Origin: Nematopogon swammerdamellus
Taxonomy: Eukaryota > Arthropoda > Insecta > Lepidoptera > Adelidae
DNA: 64,000 bases
Reading direction: 5' to 3'
Assembly (NCBI GenBank): GCA_946902875.1
Contig: OX336343.1
Coordinates: 8,483,754 to 8,547,753, forward strand
Below the pieces are notes generated by a model, which searched no databases, was not told the DNA's origin, and saw only the letters and a list, made by a program, of their open reading frames with translations. How positions within the stretch are numbered: position 1 is the stretch's first letter; every line of letters starts with the position of its first letter. Position numbers and translations under genes: made by a program. Shown piece by piece: positions 22,101 through 32,527 of this stretch.

Positions 22101-25100
22101 TTGAAATTTTCACAGAATATGTGTTACTATAGCGGATATAACAACAAATAAGCGGAGCTAGGTACAACCCAAGTACAACCAAAGAGTTTGTAAATTCTTT
22201 GGACCGGAGTAAAACCGCAAACAGGAAATTACAATCTTACACGTTCAACGCCACATGAAAAATCCAGTATTTCCGTTTGGGCCACGGGGCTCACCGCTCA
22301 CCGGTGAGCCTTTACTTACTGAACCATTCAGGGCATGGGGGTCACCGGTGAGCCGCGTGAGAGGGCCTACGTAAACGCTTCCTACAAGCCACAGAGCGCA
22401 GCTACAAAGCCAATATGGAAGTGAGCCGCATGGCCTTGTAGTCGAAGCGGACGGCGTGGTTTTCAAATCCAATAGAAACTTGTAGTTTTTTATTAAGTTA
22501 ATTGTAACGATGCTAGGGCTGCTCTTAACGATAAGGTAGAAAATAATATTTGTATTAATAGAATTAATAAAACCAGAAAATAATAAGAAAATATTCGTCA
22601 AAATAAAAATGAACATAAAATTTTCTTCATTGCCAAATAAGAAGACATTATTTATTACGAAAATAATTTATGAAATTGAACAAAACAAAATATTTATGAA
22701 ATTGAACAATCACAACATTATGACACTTCATTATTTAAAATAATCAATCATCTTAACCCCAAAGGGTTTAACCATAAACAATAAAGAATTATCCGTGAGT
22801 CATGTTAAAACAAGGCAAACAAAGGAATGGTTTAGTTGGGCTGCTTTGGCAATAAGTGGATACTTTTTTCGACTTGGTTTTAGCCTGTTTGCTACCCATT
22901 ATTGGTACGTTCTTTGCATAACATTGGTGACATGTTCTTCTCACTTTTCTGGCCAATCCCTCTTTCCTTTCCAGAGTGTGTTTCATTCTCTTCCGTCTTT
23001 CTATATGCATTTCATAGTCGCTATCCTCACTCTCCGACAAAAGAATTCGACAGCATCTTCTTTTCGTTGGTTGAACTACGTCTTCATAGAATCTATTCCG
23101 AAACTACGGTTCAGAAGATCTATCTCGATGTTTTCTAACTGCGTTAGCGCTTCTTGTGTTAACTCGAAATCTTCAAAATAATCATTTTTGGCGAGAAAAG
23201 CGTAAAACATCCTCAATTGTCGACGCAGCCGGACCGGGATTGATCGCTGCGTCCGCGGCGCGCGCGCAACGGGTGGGCCGCGGCGTGACCCCGCGGCCCC
23301 AGCCAACAGAAAAATACAAATCCTTCATAGGAGGCCACACGATCCACCCGTGAGCCTTCTGCTATATCTCGAAAATTAGACGGTAAAAGTCGCAAATTTT
23401 TATTTTCCTTACAAATTACCGCATTTTATAAACTTTGTGATGAAAATCTCAAGTTGATGAAAATTACGGATATAATGAGTTTGGCTTGGCCCGAACCGAA
23501 AAGTACGCTAGGCCCACCGGTGGGTCGTATGGCGTTCAACGTGTTAATTGTGGGCTGATTTTGAAAATTCTTTTTTTGTTTGGTAGGTCATACTTCAGAG
23601 GTGCTCCCATTGAAATTTTATTGAAATTGATTGAGCGGTTTATGAAAAAGCAACAAAATACTATTGGTGTGTGGTTACCTTCAGCAAAACTTTTGTGATG
23701 TGGGCTTTTTCAGCAATTTGCAGTTTGACACATTTTCGATTATTCACACATTTCGATTATTGTTTTTTATGTAATATTGTTTTAAAAATATAAAACCGAC
23801 TTAAAAAAAAAATAAACTAGAACTAAAAAGTATTAAATAGGTAGAATAGGTACCTAATATTTTGAAATTTTCTCTGTCATTGTATTGAAATACATGAATC
23901 GATATTGTCATTCATATTCGGACCCTTGTTTCATGAATATTCTAAATTTGAAATCTTTTCCGACCGGCCAGATGCGTTTAATATATTATAATACGAGTAC
24001 GAGTACCATCGAGCTGGTCTGATGATGGAGACGGAAGGTGGCCATAGGAACTCCTAAACTACACATGATAAACCATGTGTTTGGGCTCGTTGAATTTGTC
24101 ATCACGAGCAATTTACTTTAGACCTAGGAGATTCTCAATTCGACGGTATGTTTTCTTTTTTTGGATGTTTGTTACGCGATTACTCCGTCAATTATTGTGG
24201 GCCGATTTTGAAAATTCTTTTTTTTTGTTTGAAAGGGGATAACCATGACGTGGTTCCATTTTAATTTGGTCGAGATCAGATTGGAAAGCGAGGCGGAATC
24301 GCGAGGCCGAAGGTCGAGCGATTCCGCCGAGTACATTAATAGCAAAAAATTCCAAAAAAAACTGTGAAATAAAAAACTATTTAAAAAAATATATAAAAAC
24401 CGCCTTCAAAAATGTATGAAATAAAAAAAATCGAACCCTAGAGTTGAAGGCGGTGCTAAAGCAAGCAAAAATGATACATGAAAGAAAACATGCGTGGATG
24501 ATATCCTTTGTGATTTGTGTAGCCTTCTTTAGCACCGCCTTCAACTCTAGGGTTCGATTTTTTTAATTTCATAAATTTTTTAAGGCAGTTTTCATATTTT
24601 TTTTTTTACATACAATGCTGACATTATTAGAATGAAGAGTGACGAGTATTTGTTTAACTGTTCAACTAAATAAATACGTTCTATCCACAGAGCACGGAAT
24701 ACCGCGCGCGCGCGCGCGGGGGTATTCCGTGCTCTGTGTGGATCTATCTATTAAAAGCGCACAAACAGGAAATTACAATCATAATAATATTTTGTTCCGT
24801 ATACCAAATAATTTTCAAAACATTTTTTTATTTTATTTAATTTGATAAGTGTTAGTTTAATTGTAAATTGTCATAATTTTATTATTCAAATATAATTAAA
24901 AATTTTGGAATTTACATAAATAATGTTCTTTATAAATATAAATGAAAGCGCCATCTTTTGTCTAGTAGCAGTAATTCTACAGCCTAGTGACAATTAAAGG
25001 TACCTAGATACATGTTGTATTTCAACTAGATAGCGCCCTTAGTATAGAAGTATTAACAAACATTAACGCCACCTGTTTGTTTTACGACAACATCAAGAAA

Positions 25101-28100
25101 AATTATTAACGCCCTCTGTTGGTTTTACGATTTACAACGTTACCAAATTTGTTATATGGAGTGGTCTATCTGTCCCGACAGGGTTATAAAATCAATGGGT
25201 ACTTGATATCGTTCCTTGCTACTGAGACTGGTAAATAATAAAATTAAATATCACATCATACATAGATACACACATAAATACAAGCATATGCTTTTTACCC
25301 CCTGACTAAATTTTTTTAGTCATATGTAAGTAGATAATAAATCTTTTGGCTGGGGTTTCCAATACGTACACCTTTCTTTCAACTAACTGGTGTAATAGGC
25401 GTGTAGTTTAGGCTTTTACGATTCTAAAGATGTAATTTTAATTCTGCGAAAACAAGTAGTTTCGGAGAAAAAATTAATATCGAAACTTTTGTTTTCCGTT
25501 TCTGCGACTTTGTCACACTCACTCGCTTGCTGTACACATACGCTTACTTACTACTACTTAATGTGACAAGGTACCACCCGGGACGTAGAGTAAATATAAT
25601 AGTTTGAAGTGTGTTTCTTACAGAATGGTATAGATAAGGCGTGTGTTGCCATATTGACAACATTTGCCAATGGGGTAATTAATCTATCCACTTCCTAACT
25701 TAAACTTATCTATTATTTTGTATTGTTTAGGGTCATCCGCGCGGATGACAGAGAACGTAACAGGTTAACATACTTTGCGGAAAAACTAAATCCACCGCCC
25801 CGTCATAACCTGTTAGTGTGGCTATTCCATAGAGTGTTTTATAAGGCGGAGGCGCGGAGGGAGTGCAGCCCCCGGCCGCCGTAACAAAGCGCAGGCACCC
25901 GAAAAAAGCCGAAGCTGCGGAGGCAAGCATAGGTGCCTGCGCTGTGTTACGCAAGAACGGCGGGGCTGCACTTCCCGCAGCGCCAGAGAAGAGGCAATCA
26001 CTAAATTTAATTTTTTTATTTTTGGCCCCAGTTTTGATTTCTGCAGGCTAAGTCTTTTCTAATAGCAGTGTTCTGTGGTCCTTTATGCTCCTGTATTTTT
26101 TTATTTTTTTTTACGAGTTGTACATTTTGGAAACCCGCCCCAATCTTTTTATCTTTTTACTATTTATGTAATTTTTTTATAAAGAAAAAACAACAATTTA
26201 CACTTTTTTGATTTATTTTATATTATCTTTTTATTTTATTTATCTACTTAACACGTTAGAAGATTATCATCGTTGCAGATATCACCTTAAATGTATGCAT
26301 ATGGTTTGTGTGTTGCTCAAATATATTGACTTCATTCCGTTGAAAATCATATGTCTGTACTACTTGGTAAACAGCTTCAATTTCATTTAGTACCTACTAG
26401 CTGTTCCCGTGTTACCTTCCTTTTGCGGCAAAATATTTTATACAACCATCATTAAAATCTGCCACAGAAAAAACTGTGAAAATCCATTGTGAATTGATTG
26501 AGTGCCGATATCTCGACTATAGAGTCGAATATAGAGTCAACGGCATGTAATGACAGCATAGTTAAGTTACAGACTGACATATTTTAATTGTAACCGTATA
26601 TTTTTGTGTTAAGTAACGTTTTAACATTATTATTATATTATTTATTATTTTCTTACATTAGTATTTGATTCACATATACATATACAAATTATGTTGGTGC
26701 TTCACTAAAACTCATACATAATAATAAAAACTGCTAATTATGTATAGCTTCCTCGTAAAAGGTGGGCCAAAATGATTCTTGGAATTTCAATCCTGAAAAG
26801 TAACTACTTATATACTTAGTGATGCAGTCGGATAAATATTCTCGTGAACGAAGTTGGGAGTGAATGCTAGTATGATAAAAGAGTATTAAGAACATTTATT
26901 TTGAATAGATCTACTAAGTTTTAGAGTATAGTAACGTTCCCGGGAATTTCGGGAATTATTTAATTAAATCAATTTTTCAAAGAAGCCAATTCCATATTTT
27001 TTAGCTTTTAGGCAAATATGTATCCGATTATACGATCTCTAGTTTTTAGTTAGGAGAGAGTAGACATAAGGTAGGAAAGTACAAGATTTATCTGCTCTTA
27101 TCTTTGTTGTAGGCATGTTACAGCAAAGATAAGAGCATATAAATCTTAGTCATCCCTGAGGCAGCGCCACAGAGCATCAAATGCGCGCGCCCGCGGTAGG
27201 TATTTGATGTTCTGTGGGCAGCGCTAATGAAAAACATATTCAAACAATCGCTCAAAGACATTATTGTGATACCTATGACAAACAAAGCGATCCTATAAGG
27301 GTTCCGTTTTTTCCTCCTTTGAGGTACGGAACCCTAAAAACATAAAATCTTTTATTATACATTATTGATACCATATAATCACACTGTGTCTCGACAATCG
27401 GGTTAAGCAGAGTAATCGGTGTCGAGCTGCAAGAACTTCTGTGAGTTACCGCCCAACGCTGACTTATGAAATGTTGTAGTCAATCTAAAAATAGAGATAC
27501 CTACAACTATAACACAACAAAATTAAACTTTGTAATAAAGGTTGACTGGAAGAAATCTCTGTAAGGGATAAGTCCGACTTTGCGCCTCATGTAATTGTTG
27601 CATTGGCTTATTTCTGTAAAATGTTTTAAGAGCAATAAAGTCTTTTCTGTCTACTATATCTAACAAACATTATTTCTGTTAAAAAATGCTTGTCCGATGC
27701 TACGTCTGTAGGCTATTTTCGGAGGCAAAAAACTGTAGATAGCCTAATTATGTTGAAATAAATAAATTTTCTTTCCATGTTCAAAGAGGTACAAACAAAA
27801 CTTATGGTGTTTTATTTTTTACTTTTTACAAATACTAAGTGTAGACATGAATAATTTATTAATATTATAATATATTGTTTGCAGGTATTGGTCGTGGAAT
27901 AGCAATAGAGCTATGGCGTGCAGGCGCCAACATCGTGGCGCTCTCGCGCACACGCTCGCATCTCGAGACGCTCCAGCGGGAGTACCCCTCCATAGACATT
28001 GTCGACATCGACATTGAAGACTGGGAGAAGACGCGCCAAACAGTCGACGCATTGGGCCACTTCGATGCACTAGTCAATAACGCAGCGGTCGCCGTCTGCG

Positions 28101-30680
28101 AACCATTTCTAGAAAGTTCTCCGGAATCTTTTGATAAGTATGTTCCTGTTTGCATCACTCTCAATATTTTGTTGGGGAAAGCCGGAACGAACTTAGTTCC
28201 GACTGGGACAAGGTGCACGGGGCTGACATCACGGCTGTAGCAGGCGGTGTAGCCGATCGTATTTAGCGTCCATAAAAAAAGAATAAGTCGTTTCATCGAA
28301 AGTGGAAATATATCTGTAGAAATTTTTCACAATAATATGAAACAAATTCCTAAATATACTGTAAATCTATTATGTTATGTAATGTAATTTTATATAATAT
28401 CTAAGACACAATGCCTTTCTTTTTCAGAATGTTTGCAGTAAATGTAAAAGCCGTCTTGAATATCAGTCAGGTAGTCGCTAAGAAGATGATCGAAAAGAAA
28501 TCTGGAGGTGCTATAGTTAATATCTCATCGCAAGCTTCTAAGGTATTTTATTATGATAGATATTATGAGCTGACAAACATATCACACAAAAACATTTTGC
28601 AAGGAAAAGGCTAAGTTCGAGTTGGTCATAAAATGGAATGAAATTTGATGATAAGCCAAATTCCAATATCTTCCACAACTACCTACAAATCTCATAGTAG
28701 GTACCTAATCCTGTTTATATGTTTTTTCTATTGAATACCTAGATACCTACTTCTTTAGTACTTACAAGATATAGTAAGTTGCAAATTTAGGTAATTATTT
28801 TAGCTAGCTACACTTTGTACACTTCTACAAAGAAATAATAATTATTTCTTAGTAATTATTAGGTACTATTTGATTCCCTTCAACGCAAAGATAAGGGAGG
28901 ACTTTGTTGAGGTAGTTCCAGTAAGGTGGTAGGGTGGTGTCCGCGCTCCAACTCGGCTGATAACCTCCAATGACCTTTCGCTTTTATGCCTCAACACCTA
29001 CGTCATGCATGACAACCATTTGGCATTATCATCTTTATTGTTTTATTTTACTTAATAAAACATGTCCACGATACACTTTTAGTAGATAGTAGGTACTTTA
29101 GCACTTTAAATTTCATGATTTCTCAAGTAGGTAACTTGCTTTCAATTTTTGTGTGCCTTCTCTTTAATTAATTAATATTGTAGAAATATAGGCGCAATCC
29201 ATGTCAATTGTCAAGGAAGATTTCCACGACATTATTTCTTGCAACAGGGCGGCAAATTATATGTACTGAAAATAATCTTTGGAAAAATTTGGCTAACATT
29301 AGGCTACCCACCCTTCACGAGGTAAGCTTGAAGTTTGCTTTCCCTATACATACACACACTTTCATACTTACACACATACATACTTTCTATCTCCAGGCAG
29401 GATTGAAAGACCACACAGTATACTGCGCATCGAAGGGTGCATTAGATGCGATGTCGCGCGTGATGGCGATAGAGCTGGGCCCGCACAACATCCGTGTCAA
29501 CTGCGTCAACCCGACTGTCATCATGACTGAGATGGGTAAAGTCGGCTGGTCTGACCCTGACAAGGCCAAAGGAATGTTAGACAGAATTCCTTTAGGGAGG
29601 TAAGTTGTGCTTTGTAACTTCCCATCTCTCTGATCCAATTGACTCAAGCGCTGGCTTAGAGCAACTTTACTCTCCGACGACTATAATATTTTCTGTAGTT
29701 CGTACTCTGCCCAGAATCGGTGTTGTACTCATTGGGGAATGAGTACAACGGCAAGGAAGATTAGGTTAGGTTAGAACATGCGTGTCACAAATTCCAGTGT
29801 AGCAATTTACTGTATGCCGTCTTTTCGCAATTAATGCAATGCAGTCAGTATAAAAATAAAGCATTATTGTAGCGAAAGGACTAGTCACATGCAATGGTTT
29901 CCAGCTTGTTCGTATATCAACTAACGAAATTTTATATTATAATGTATCATCTCATGATAGCGACTCAATACCTTCAAACCTTTTTCTGGGGAAATTAATT
30001 TTCAAACTAACTAAAGGGGGTGAATAAAGGAGACCAGCGGTTCTACCGGCGTTAACTCACTCGCATATTTCAACCAATAGCCGGGCCGGATGCCTTACCG
30101 AACGCCTTCTGATTGGTTGAGTGAGATCGTTTCTCATACCTACTCACATCGGCGACTGAATAACGCCGGTACAGGGGCTGCACCTACCGATGTGTTTAGG
30201 GAGTTTCTTATTGACATTCTCACTCCAATGCTTGTGTATAGTGTATACAGGATGTCCTAAAATTCAACATCAAGTGGGTACCAGGGAGTGAAAAATAAGA
30301 AAAAAACTTTGAGTAATTTTTTTTAATGATATAAATCTAACCTGAATCTTGTCTAATGGGCACTGAAGGCCATTTTCAATGAGTAAAGGTATTATTTTAA
30401 GTTTGCTCTTGTTTAGAAAAAGTACCAAGTATTTTTTTAAGGCATGACGGAGGTGTTATACCATTTTGGAATGTTGATTAGGAGTCCCTGGGGCCAATCC
30501 CTGGTTTCTGCTTGACTTGAATTTTGGGACACTTTGTATGTGTGCGACGGGCGTCATTTCGGTTGCAGATTCGGAGAGGTGTCAGAGGTGGTGAACGCAG
30601 TGGTGTTCCTTCTCAGCGAACGCTCCAGCATGATCAGCGGAGTGGAGCTGCCCATCGACGGGGGCTTCCTTGCAGGCTAA
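19158..30680 (+). CDS. L-xylulose/dicarbonyl reductase-like SDR, copy 2
   Basis: Coding exons are 19158-19209, 27885-28137, 28428-28542, 29397-29599 and 30569-30680. Each has the same length as in copy 1 (52, 253, 115, 203 and 112 nt), giving 244 residues. Introns sit at the same codons and phases, so this is a clear tandem paralogue. TGAGQGIG (13-20), LVNNAA, Ser136 and YCASK with Tyr149/Lys153 are all kept, so it should be active. Intron 1 is 8.7 kb against 147 bp in copy 1 and is packed with repeats. Exon 4 contains a 117-bp stretch identical to copy 1 although the other exons have diverged. The ATG sits in GACATGGAG. The nearest downstream AATAAA is at 31533-31538. Different N-terminal half residues ([16 protein letters not shown]) may shift substrate preference; that is inference. 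Confidence 0.92.
19210..20139. other. Start of intron 1 of reductase copy 2
   Basis: AT-rich, without coding content that I recognise. 19980-20080 is a retroelement-tail-like repeat (CGAAATCGGTTGAGCAGTTT) ending in a (CA)n run at 20056-20079. Confidence 0.4.
20140..20464 (+). mobile_element. SINE-A copy with an alternative 5' segment
   Basis: The 3' body is the clearest SINE-A copy in the window: GGTTGGTACCACCGCACTGA, GTCCAGTTCAGTGTAGTCGG, TTATGGGCTGACATCACGGA, AGCCAACCGTGTCAGTTTCA and an A-run. Its 5' part (GCCCCACTGCATCTCTCCCC, AAGGCGACTAAGGGAT) differs from the tRNA-like head found at 21790. It matches 1545-1650 and, reversed, 58440-58545. Confidence 0.8.
20761..20949 (+). CDS. Short protein-like open frame, unidentified
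   Basis: From the TTG codon at 20767, 60 codons run to TGA. The in-frame TAG before it at about 20761 leaves no room for an upstream ATG, so if it is coding it is a fragment or a 3' exon. The peptide contains [20 protein letters not shown], then [20 protein letters not shown], then ISFTEYISQ. Composition is ordinary for a globular protein and unlike low-complexity frames nearby. I do not recognise the family. It lies in intron 1 of reductase copy 2, on the same strand, beside SINE-A. Most likely it is the end of a decayed mobile-element or captured gene. Confidence 0.35.
21065..21470. repeat. Polypyrimidine (C/T) tract, about 400 bp
   Basis: The plus strand is almost only C and T in CCCTCC/TTCCCTCC-like words, with few purines. 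A shorter piece continues at 21790-21840 after a SINE. Pro/Ser-rich open frames across it are compositional. Such strand-asymmetric DNA can form triplex structures. Confidence 0.85.
21472..21790 (-). mobile_element. Full-length SINE-A with tRNA-like head, reverse
   Basis: On the minus strand, 21790 downwards reads a tRNA-like head with GGTAGCTCAGTGGTGCAGG (A box) and GGTTCGGATTCC (B box). The central GGTTGGTACCACCGCACTGA follows at about 21650-21630. Then come CCAGTTCAGTATAGCCGGCA, ATCACGGATGTTGTAGGTGA and the tail GTCAGTTTCCATAAAAAAAA. The tRNA-like part is degenerate, so I take it as the SINE promoter and not a tRNA gene. It is inserted in the polypyrimidine tract. Confidence 0.85.
21960..22215. 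repeat. Dispersed repeat with GTACGGAAGCCT motif
   Basis: 21990-22130 (TTTCCGTATCCCTGTACGGA, a CTGTCTGTCCGTCCGTCCG run, GGCTGTATCTCTTGAACCGT) is one of three copies. The others are diverged, at 5110-5210 and 63840-63925. Confidence 0.7.
22237..23547 (-). mobile_element. piggyBac-like element, internally deleted
   Basis: The right end, read inward, is TTAACACGTTGAACGCCAT (TTAA at 23544-23547). The left end reads TTACACGTTCAACGCCAC, about 16 matching bp with one base lost from the TTAA. TTAA targets are the mark of piggyBac. Inside, on the minus strand, is a remnant of a piggyBac-type transposase C-terminus (see 22789-23063). No DDE core is seen, so the element cannot move by itself. Confidence 0.65.
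22789..23063 (-). pseudogene. piggyBac-type transposase remnant, Cys-rich C-terminal domain
   Basis: The minus frame reads [19 protein letters not shown], then a basic stretch, then RRTCHQC, a Lys-rich linker, TYCQ and [11 protein letters not shown] before the stop. The order C-x2-C ... C ... C-x2-C-F-x3-H near the very end matches the Cys-rich zinc-binding domain at the C-terminus of piggyBac transposases. The acidic SESEDSD just upstream looks like the acidic N-terminal part of such proteins, so the catalytic middle seems to be missing. An adjacent minus frame at 23076-23306 may be more of the N-terminal part; its stop and different frame argue for decay. Family by motif only. Confidence 0.6.
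23560..24390. other. Intron 1 of reductase copy 2, repeat fragments
   Basis: 23555-23600 and 24190-24240 share GTGGGCYGATTTTGAAAATTC followed by a T-run, two copies of one dispersed repeat. 24296-24330 (GCGAGGCCGAAGGTCGAGCG) resembles the core of the minisatellite at the left end of the window. No gene. Confidence 0.5.
24391..24602. mobile_element. Foldback MITE, about 75-bp arms
   Basis: The left arm, about 24391-24465, and right arm, about 24526-24602, are inverse copies. They share TCGAACCCTAGAGTTGAAGG and CGGTGCTAAAG, then an AT-rich outer part with a few differences. The spacer of about 60 bp has no known content. Confidence 0.8.
24686..24738. repeat. Perfect hairpin with a CG-repeat loop
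   Basis: Arms of 18 bp, CACAGAGCACGGAATACC and its exact complement, flank a 17-base loop made almost only of CG dinucleotides. Confidence 0.9.
24740..25858. other. Intron 1 of reductase copy 2, AT-rich
   Basis: No gene. 24764-24782 holds a 19-bp string (CAAACAGGAAATTACAATC) that also lies just left of the piggyBac-like element at 22236. 24950-25140 is a mosaic of short dispersed-repeat words (TAGCGCC.., TTAACGCC..). Confidence 0.4.
25859..25975. repeat. GC-rich imperfect hairpin
   Basis: Left arm 25859-25900 and right arm 25931-25975 share GTGCAGCCCC and GCGCAGGCACC in inverse order, with a small insertion in the right arm. The 30-base loop is GC-rich. It stands out in an AT-rich intron. 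Confidence 0.75.
26000..27080. other. Intron 1 of reductase copy 2, AT-rich
   Basis: Only 26757-26780 (AAAAGGTGGGCCAAAATGAT) is recognisable. It is a lone end of the mariner-like family whose longer copy is at 45510-46086. Confidence 0.4.
27083..27217. repeat. Two adjacent hairpins
   Basis: 27083-27147 has arms of about 29 bp with few mismatches (AAGATTTATCTGCTCTTATC and complement). 27167-27217 has 16-bp arms (CCACAGAGCATCAAAT, one mismatch) around a CG-rich loop. The CACAGAGCA part resembles the stem at 24686. Confidence 0.8.
27390..27660. repeat. Dispersed repeat fragments
   Basis: 27392-27470 (CGACAATCGGGTTAAGCAGA) is a reverse match to about 1790-1860. 27538-27650 (GGTTGACTGG..., ending AAGAGCAATAAAGTC) is a relative of 6375-6475, and probably a retroelement 3' end. 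Confidence 0.6.
28205..28280 (+). mobile_element. SINE-A tail in intron 2 of reductase copy 2
   Basis: GGGCTGACATCACGG..GTAG and GTCCATAAAAAAAG are diverged SINE-A 3'-end words, 5'-truncated. Confidence 0.6.
28620..29390. other. Intron 3 of reductase copy 2
   Basis: AT-rich. A short TACACACA-type run lies at 29347-29380, just before the acceptor of exon 4. No gene or recognisable repeat otherwise. Confidence 0.4.
30034..30176. mobile_element. Short palindromic MITE in intron 4 of reductase copy 2
   Basis: It begins TACCGGCGTTA and ends TAACGCCGGTA. The inner words AACTCACTCGC...CAACCAATAG and TGATTGGTTGAGTGAGATCG form a second pair. Length about 142 bp, no coding content. Confidence 0.7.
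30243..30541. mobile_element. Mariner-like MITE in intron 4 of reductase copy 2
   Basis: The left end TACAGGATGTCCTAAAATTCA is matched in inverse at the right by TTGAATTTTGGGACACTTTGTA. TA at both borders and the TACAGG.TGTCC word are typical of Tc1/mariner ends. It stops about 28 bp before exon 5. Confidence 0.75.
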
Positions 30681-30689
30681 CTTATCCGC

Positions 30690-30775
30690 ACCCAACTTTG
30701 CCTCACTGGAACCTGACATGTTGGCTTTACACGTTGTTCCTGGTGGAACTAGGTGTTGTGTCAGTACTTCCCTTT
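30690..30775 (-). mobile_element. SINE-A-like tail in 3' UTR of reductase copy 2
   Basis: The minus strand reads AAGTACTGACACAACACCTAG...CAACATGTCAGGTTCCA, a diverged SINE-A 3' part. Confidence 0.5.
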
Positions 30776-31532
30776 GGTCACGTAAATGTAGATTTTTGTA
30801 AAGCAATCGCTGCAGTACAACATTACAACATGCCATATTTTGTATAGAACTAAATCTGTCCCTGAGAGGCTACTAGTGCTAATACTCAATTCTTTTGTTT
30901 TTTTTTTCTAACTTTATAACAAAAAAATTTTACAATTTGTATAAGATATAATTGAATTTATATCTCCAAAAATTTAACATAGCGTTTTCCTGTGTTCTAG
31001 TGAACTAAAAATAGAGCATTTAGGTGCTGCATGCACCGTCAAAGTGTTCCTGAGCCCGTTTAGCTTTGCCGGCCGAAATGCTAACTCCCTCTCCCTCGGC
31101 GCTTAGACTGCACATGCTGTGTGGACAGTCGCGGCATTAGATGCGTTGAACTCTCAAATTCAAAAGTAAAAAAAAAAAAATAAGGTAGCTCAGATTGCTG
31201 AACGCAATAACAGGTGTTCTAACTGCCTCGCGCTACCATTGCGTAGCTATTGCTGAAGTAGCTCGAACTCAGTTCTTGAATTCATAATGTTGCAGGTGCA
31301 GGGATAAACATTTAATAAGACCACACTGCATTATTATGATACAATGAATTTGATCAAATTTAATCACATAGCTTACAATTCGAGTAAGTCTTTTTTTTAT
31401 GGAATCAAAATAAGATATAATTTTTTATAATAAGTGTTTAAAAGCAAAGATCTTCAAACAATCTCATTACAATTTCTCAGGTAATTTTAAGCATTGTGGA
31501 TAATAACTAATTTGTGAAATGTTCTTGCTTTC

Positions 31533-31538
31533 AATAAA
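31533..31538 (+). promoter_or_regulatory. Candidate polyadenylation signal, reductase copy 2
   Basis: AATAAA (TTTCAATAAAATTTG), the first good one after the stop, giving a 3' UTR of about 850 nt. Confidence 0.5.
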
Positions 31539-31811
31539 ATTTGTTTGTTGGACTTTTAATTATTTATTGAAAGAAAGGAAAAACTATTCGTCACACATTT
31601 ACAAAACAAACACTATGGCATACAATTGTTGACGAAAAGGGAGCCCACTCAGCTATTAGATTGTGAAGATGTTTTTCAGGTTTTCCTTGATTGCTAGCTG
31701 CTATGAGTAAGGTGAGATTAGAAGTCAGAACGGGTAATACCTATCACAAAGATAAAACCACAGATAAATGGCTTCGTGGCACTAAATCCACTGTAATATG
31801 AATATACACGG

Positions 31812-32527
31812 TGAACAAAAAACCTGTCGAACACCCGAAGGCAGGAAGTACAGTTTCAGATACTGAATCGGACAGGCTAGTTTTTTTTCGAAATTTATAT
31901 GAAAATATGCCCTTTTTCAATTATTCCTAAGTATCAAGATGTCTTTAAATAACTAAATTATGTCTGCATCCCATAATAACAGTGATGTTAAGTTAAACCC
32001 TACTACCATATGTCTTAAGCATGTGATATCAGTCTTCTAGGTAACTACCTAGGTATTCTAAAACTTATTAGGTATACAAAATAATAGTTTGTTGCACACT
32101 AACTGACCTCAAAGCACTTACCGACTTCATTTTCAGTACAGAAGACAAAAAAAAATATTAAAATCGGCAAATTATTTTACAAAGAATTTCACTAAAGACG
32201 AAAGAACACGCTCCCTGCCTTCACTTCATTCGACTCGCCTCAAGATAATTTATGACACTGGGGGCGAGGCGCTTTGTGTCTCGCGCGCGCCGCCGCCTCG
32301 CCGCCGCGCCTCCTAGATAATTTTGCATTAGAAGTAAAAGGTTGTGATACTAATTCTATTTTTTAATTGAAAATTTTTGTCCGAATTAAAAAAAAACTAG
32401 CCATCCGATTCAGTATCTGAAACTGTACTTCCTGCCTTCGGGTGTTCGACAGGTTTTTTGTTCACCGTGTATGAAACTGTACTTCCTGCCTTCGGGTGTT
32501 CGACAGGTTTTTTGTTCACCGTGTATA
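31812..32527. mobile_element. Long-TIR non-autonomous DNA element, copy 1
   Basis: Both ends carry CACGGTGAACAAAAAACCTG as inverted repeats that extend about 80 bp through CACCCGAAGGCAGGAAGTAC and CAGATACTGAATCGGA. TA lies at both borders. The interior has a GC-rich CGCCGCCTCGCCGCC stretch near 32280-32310 and no transposase. At the right end the last 54 bp are present twice in direct tandem (starting about 32416 and 32470). A second copy, in the opposite orientation, is at 61121-61812. Confidence 0.85.
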
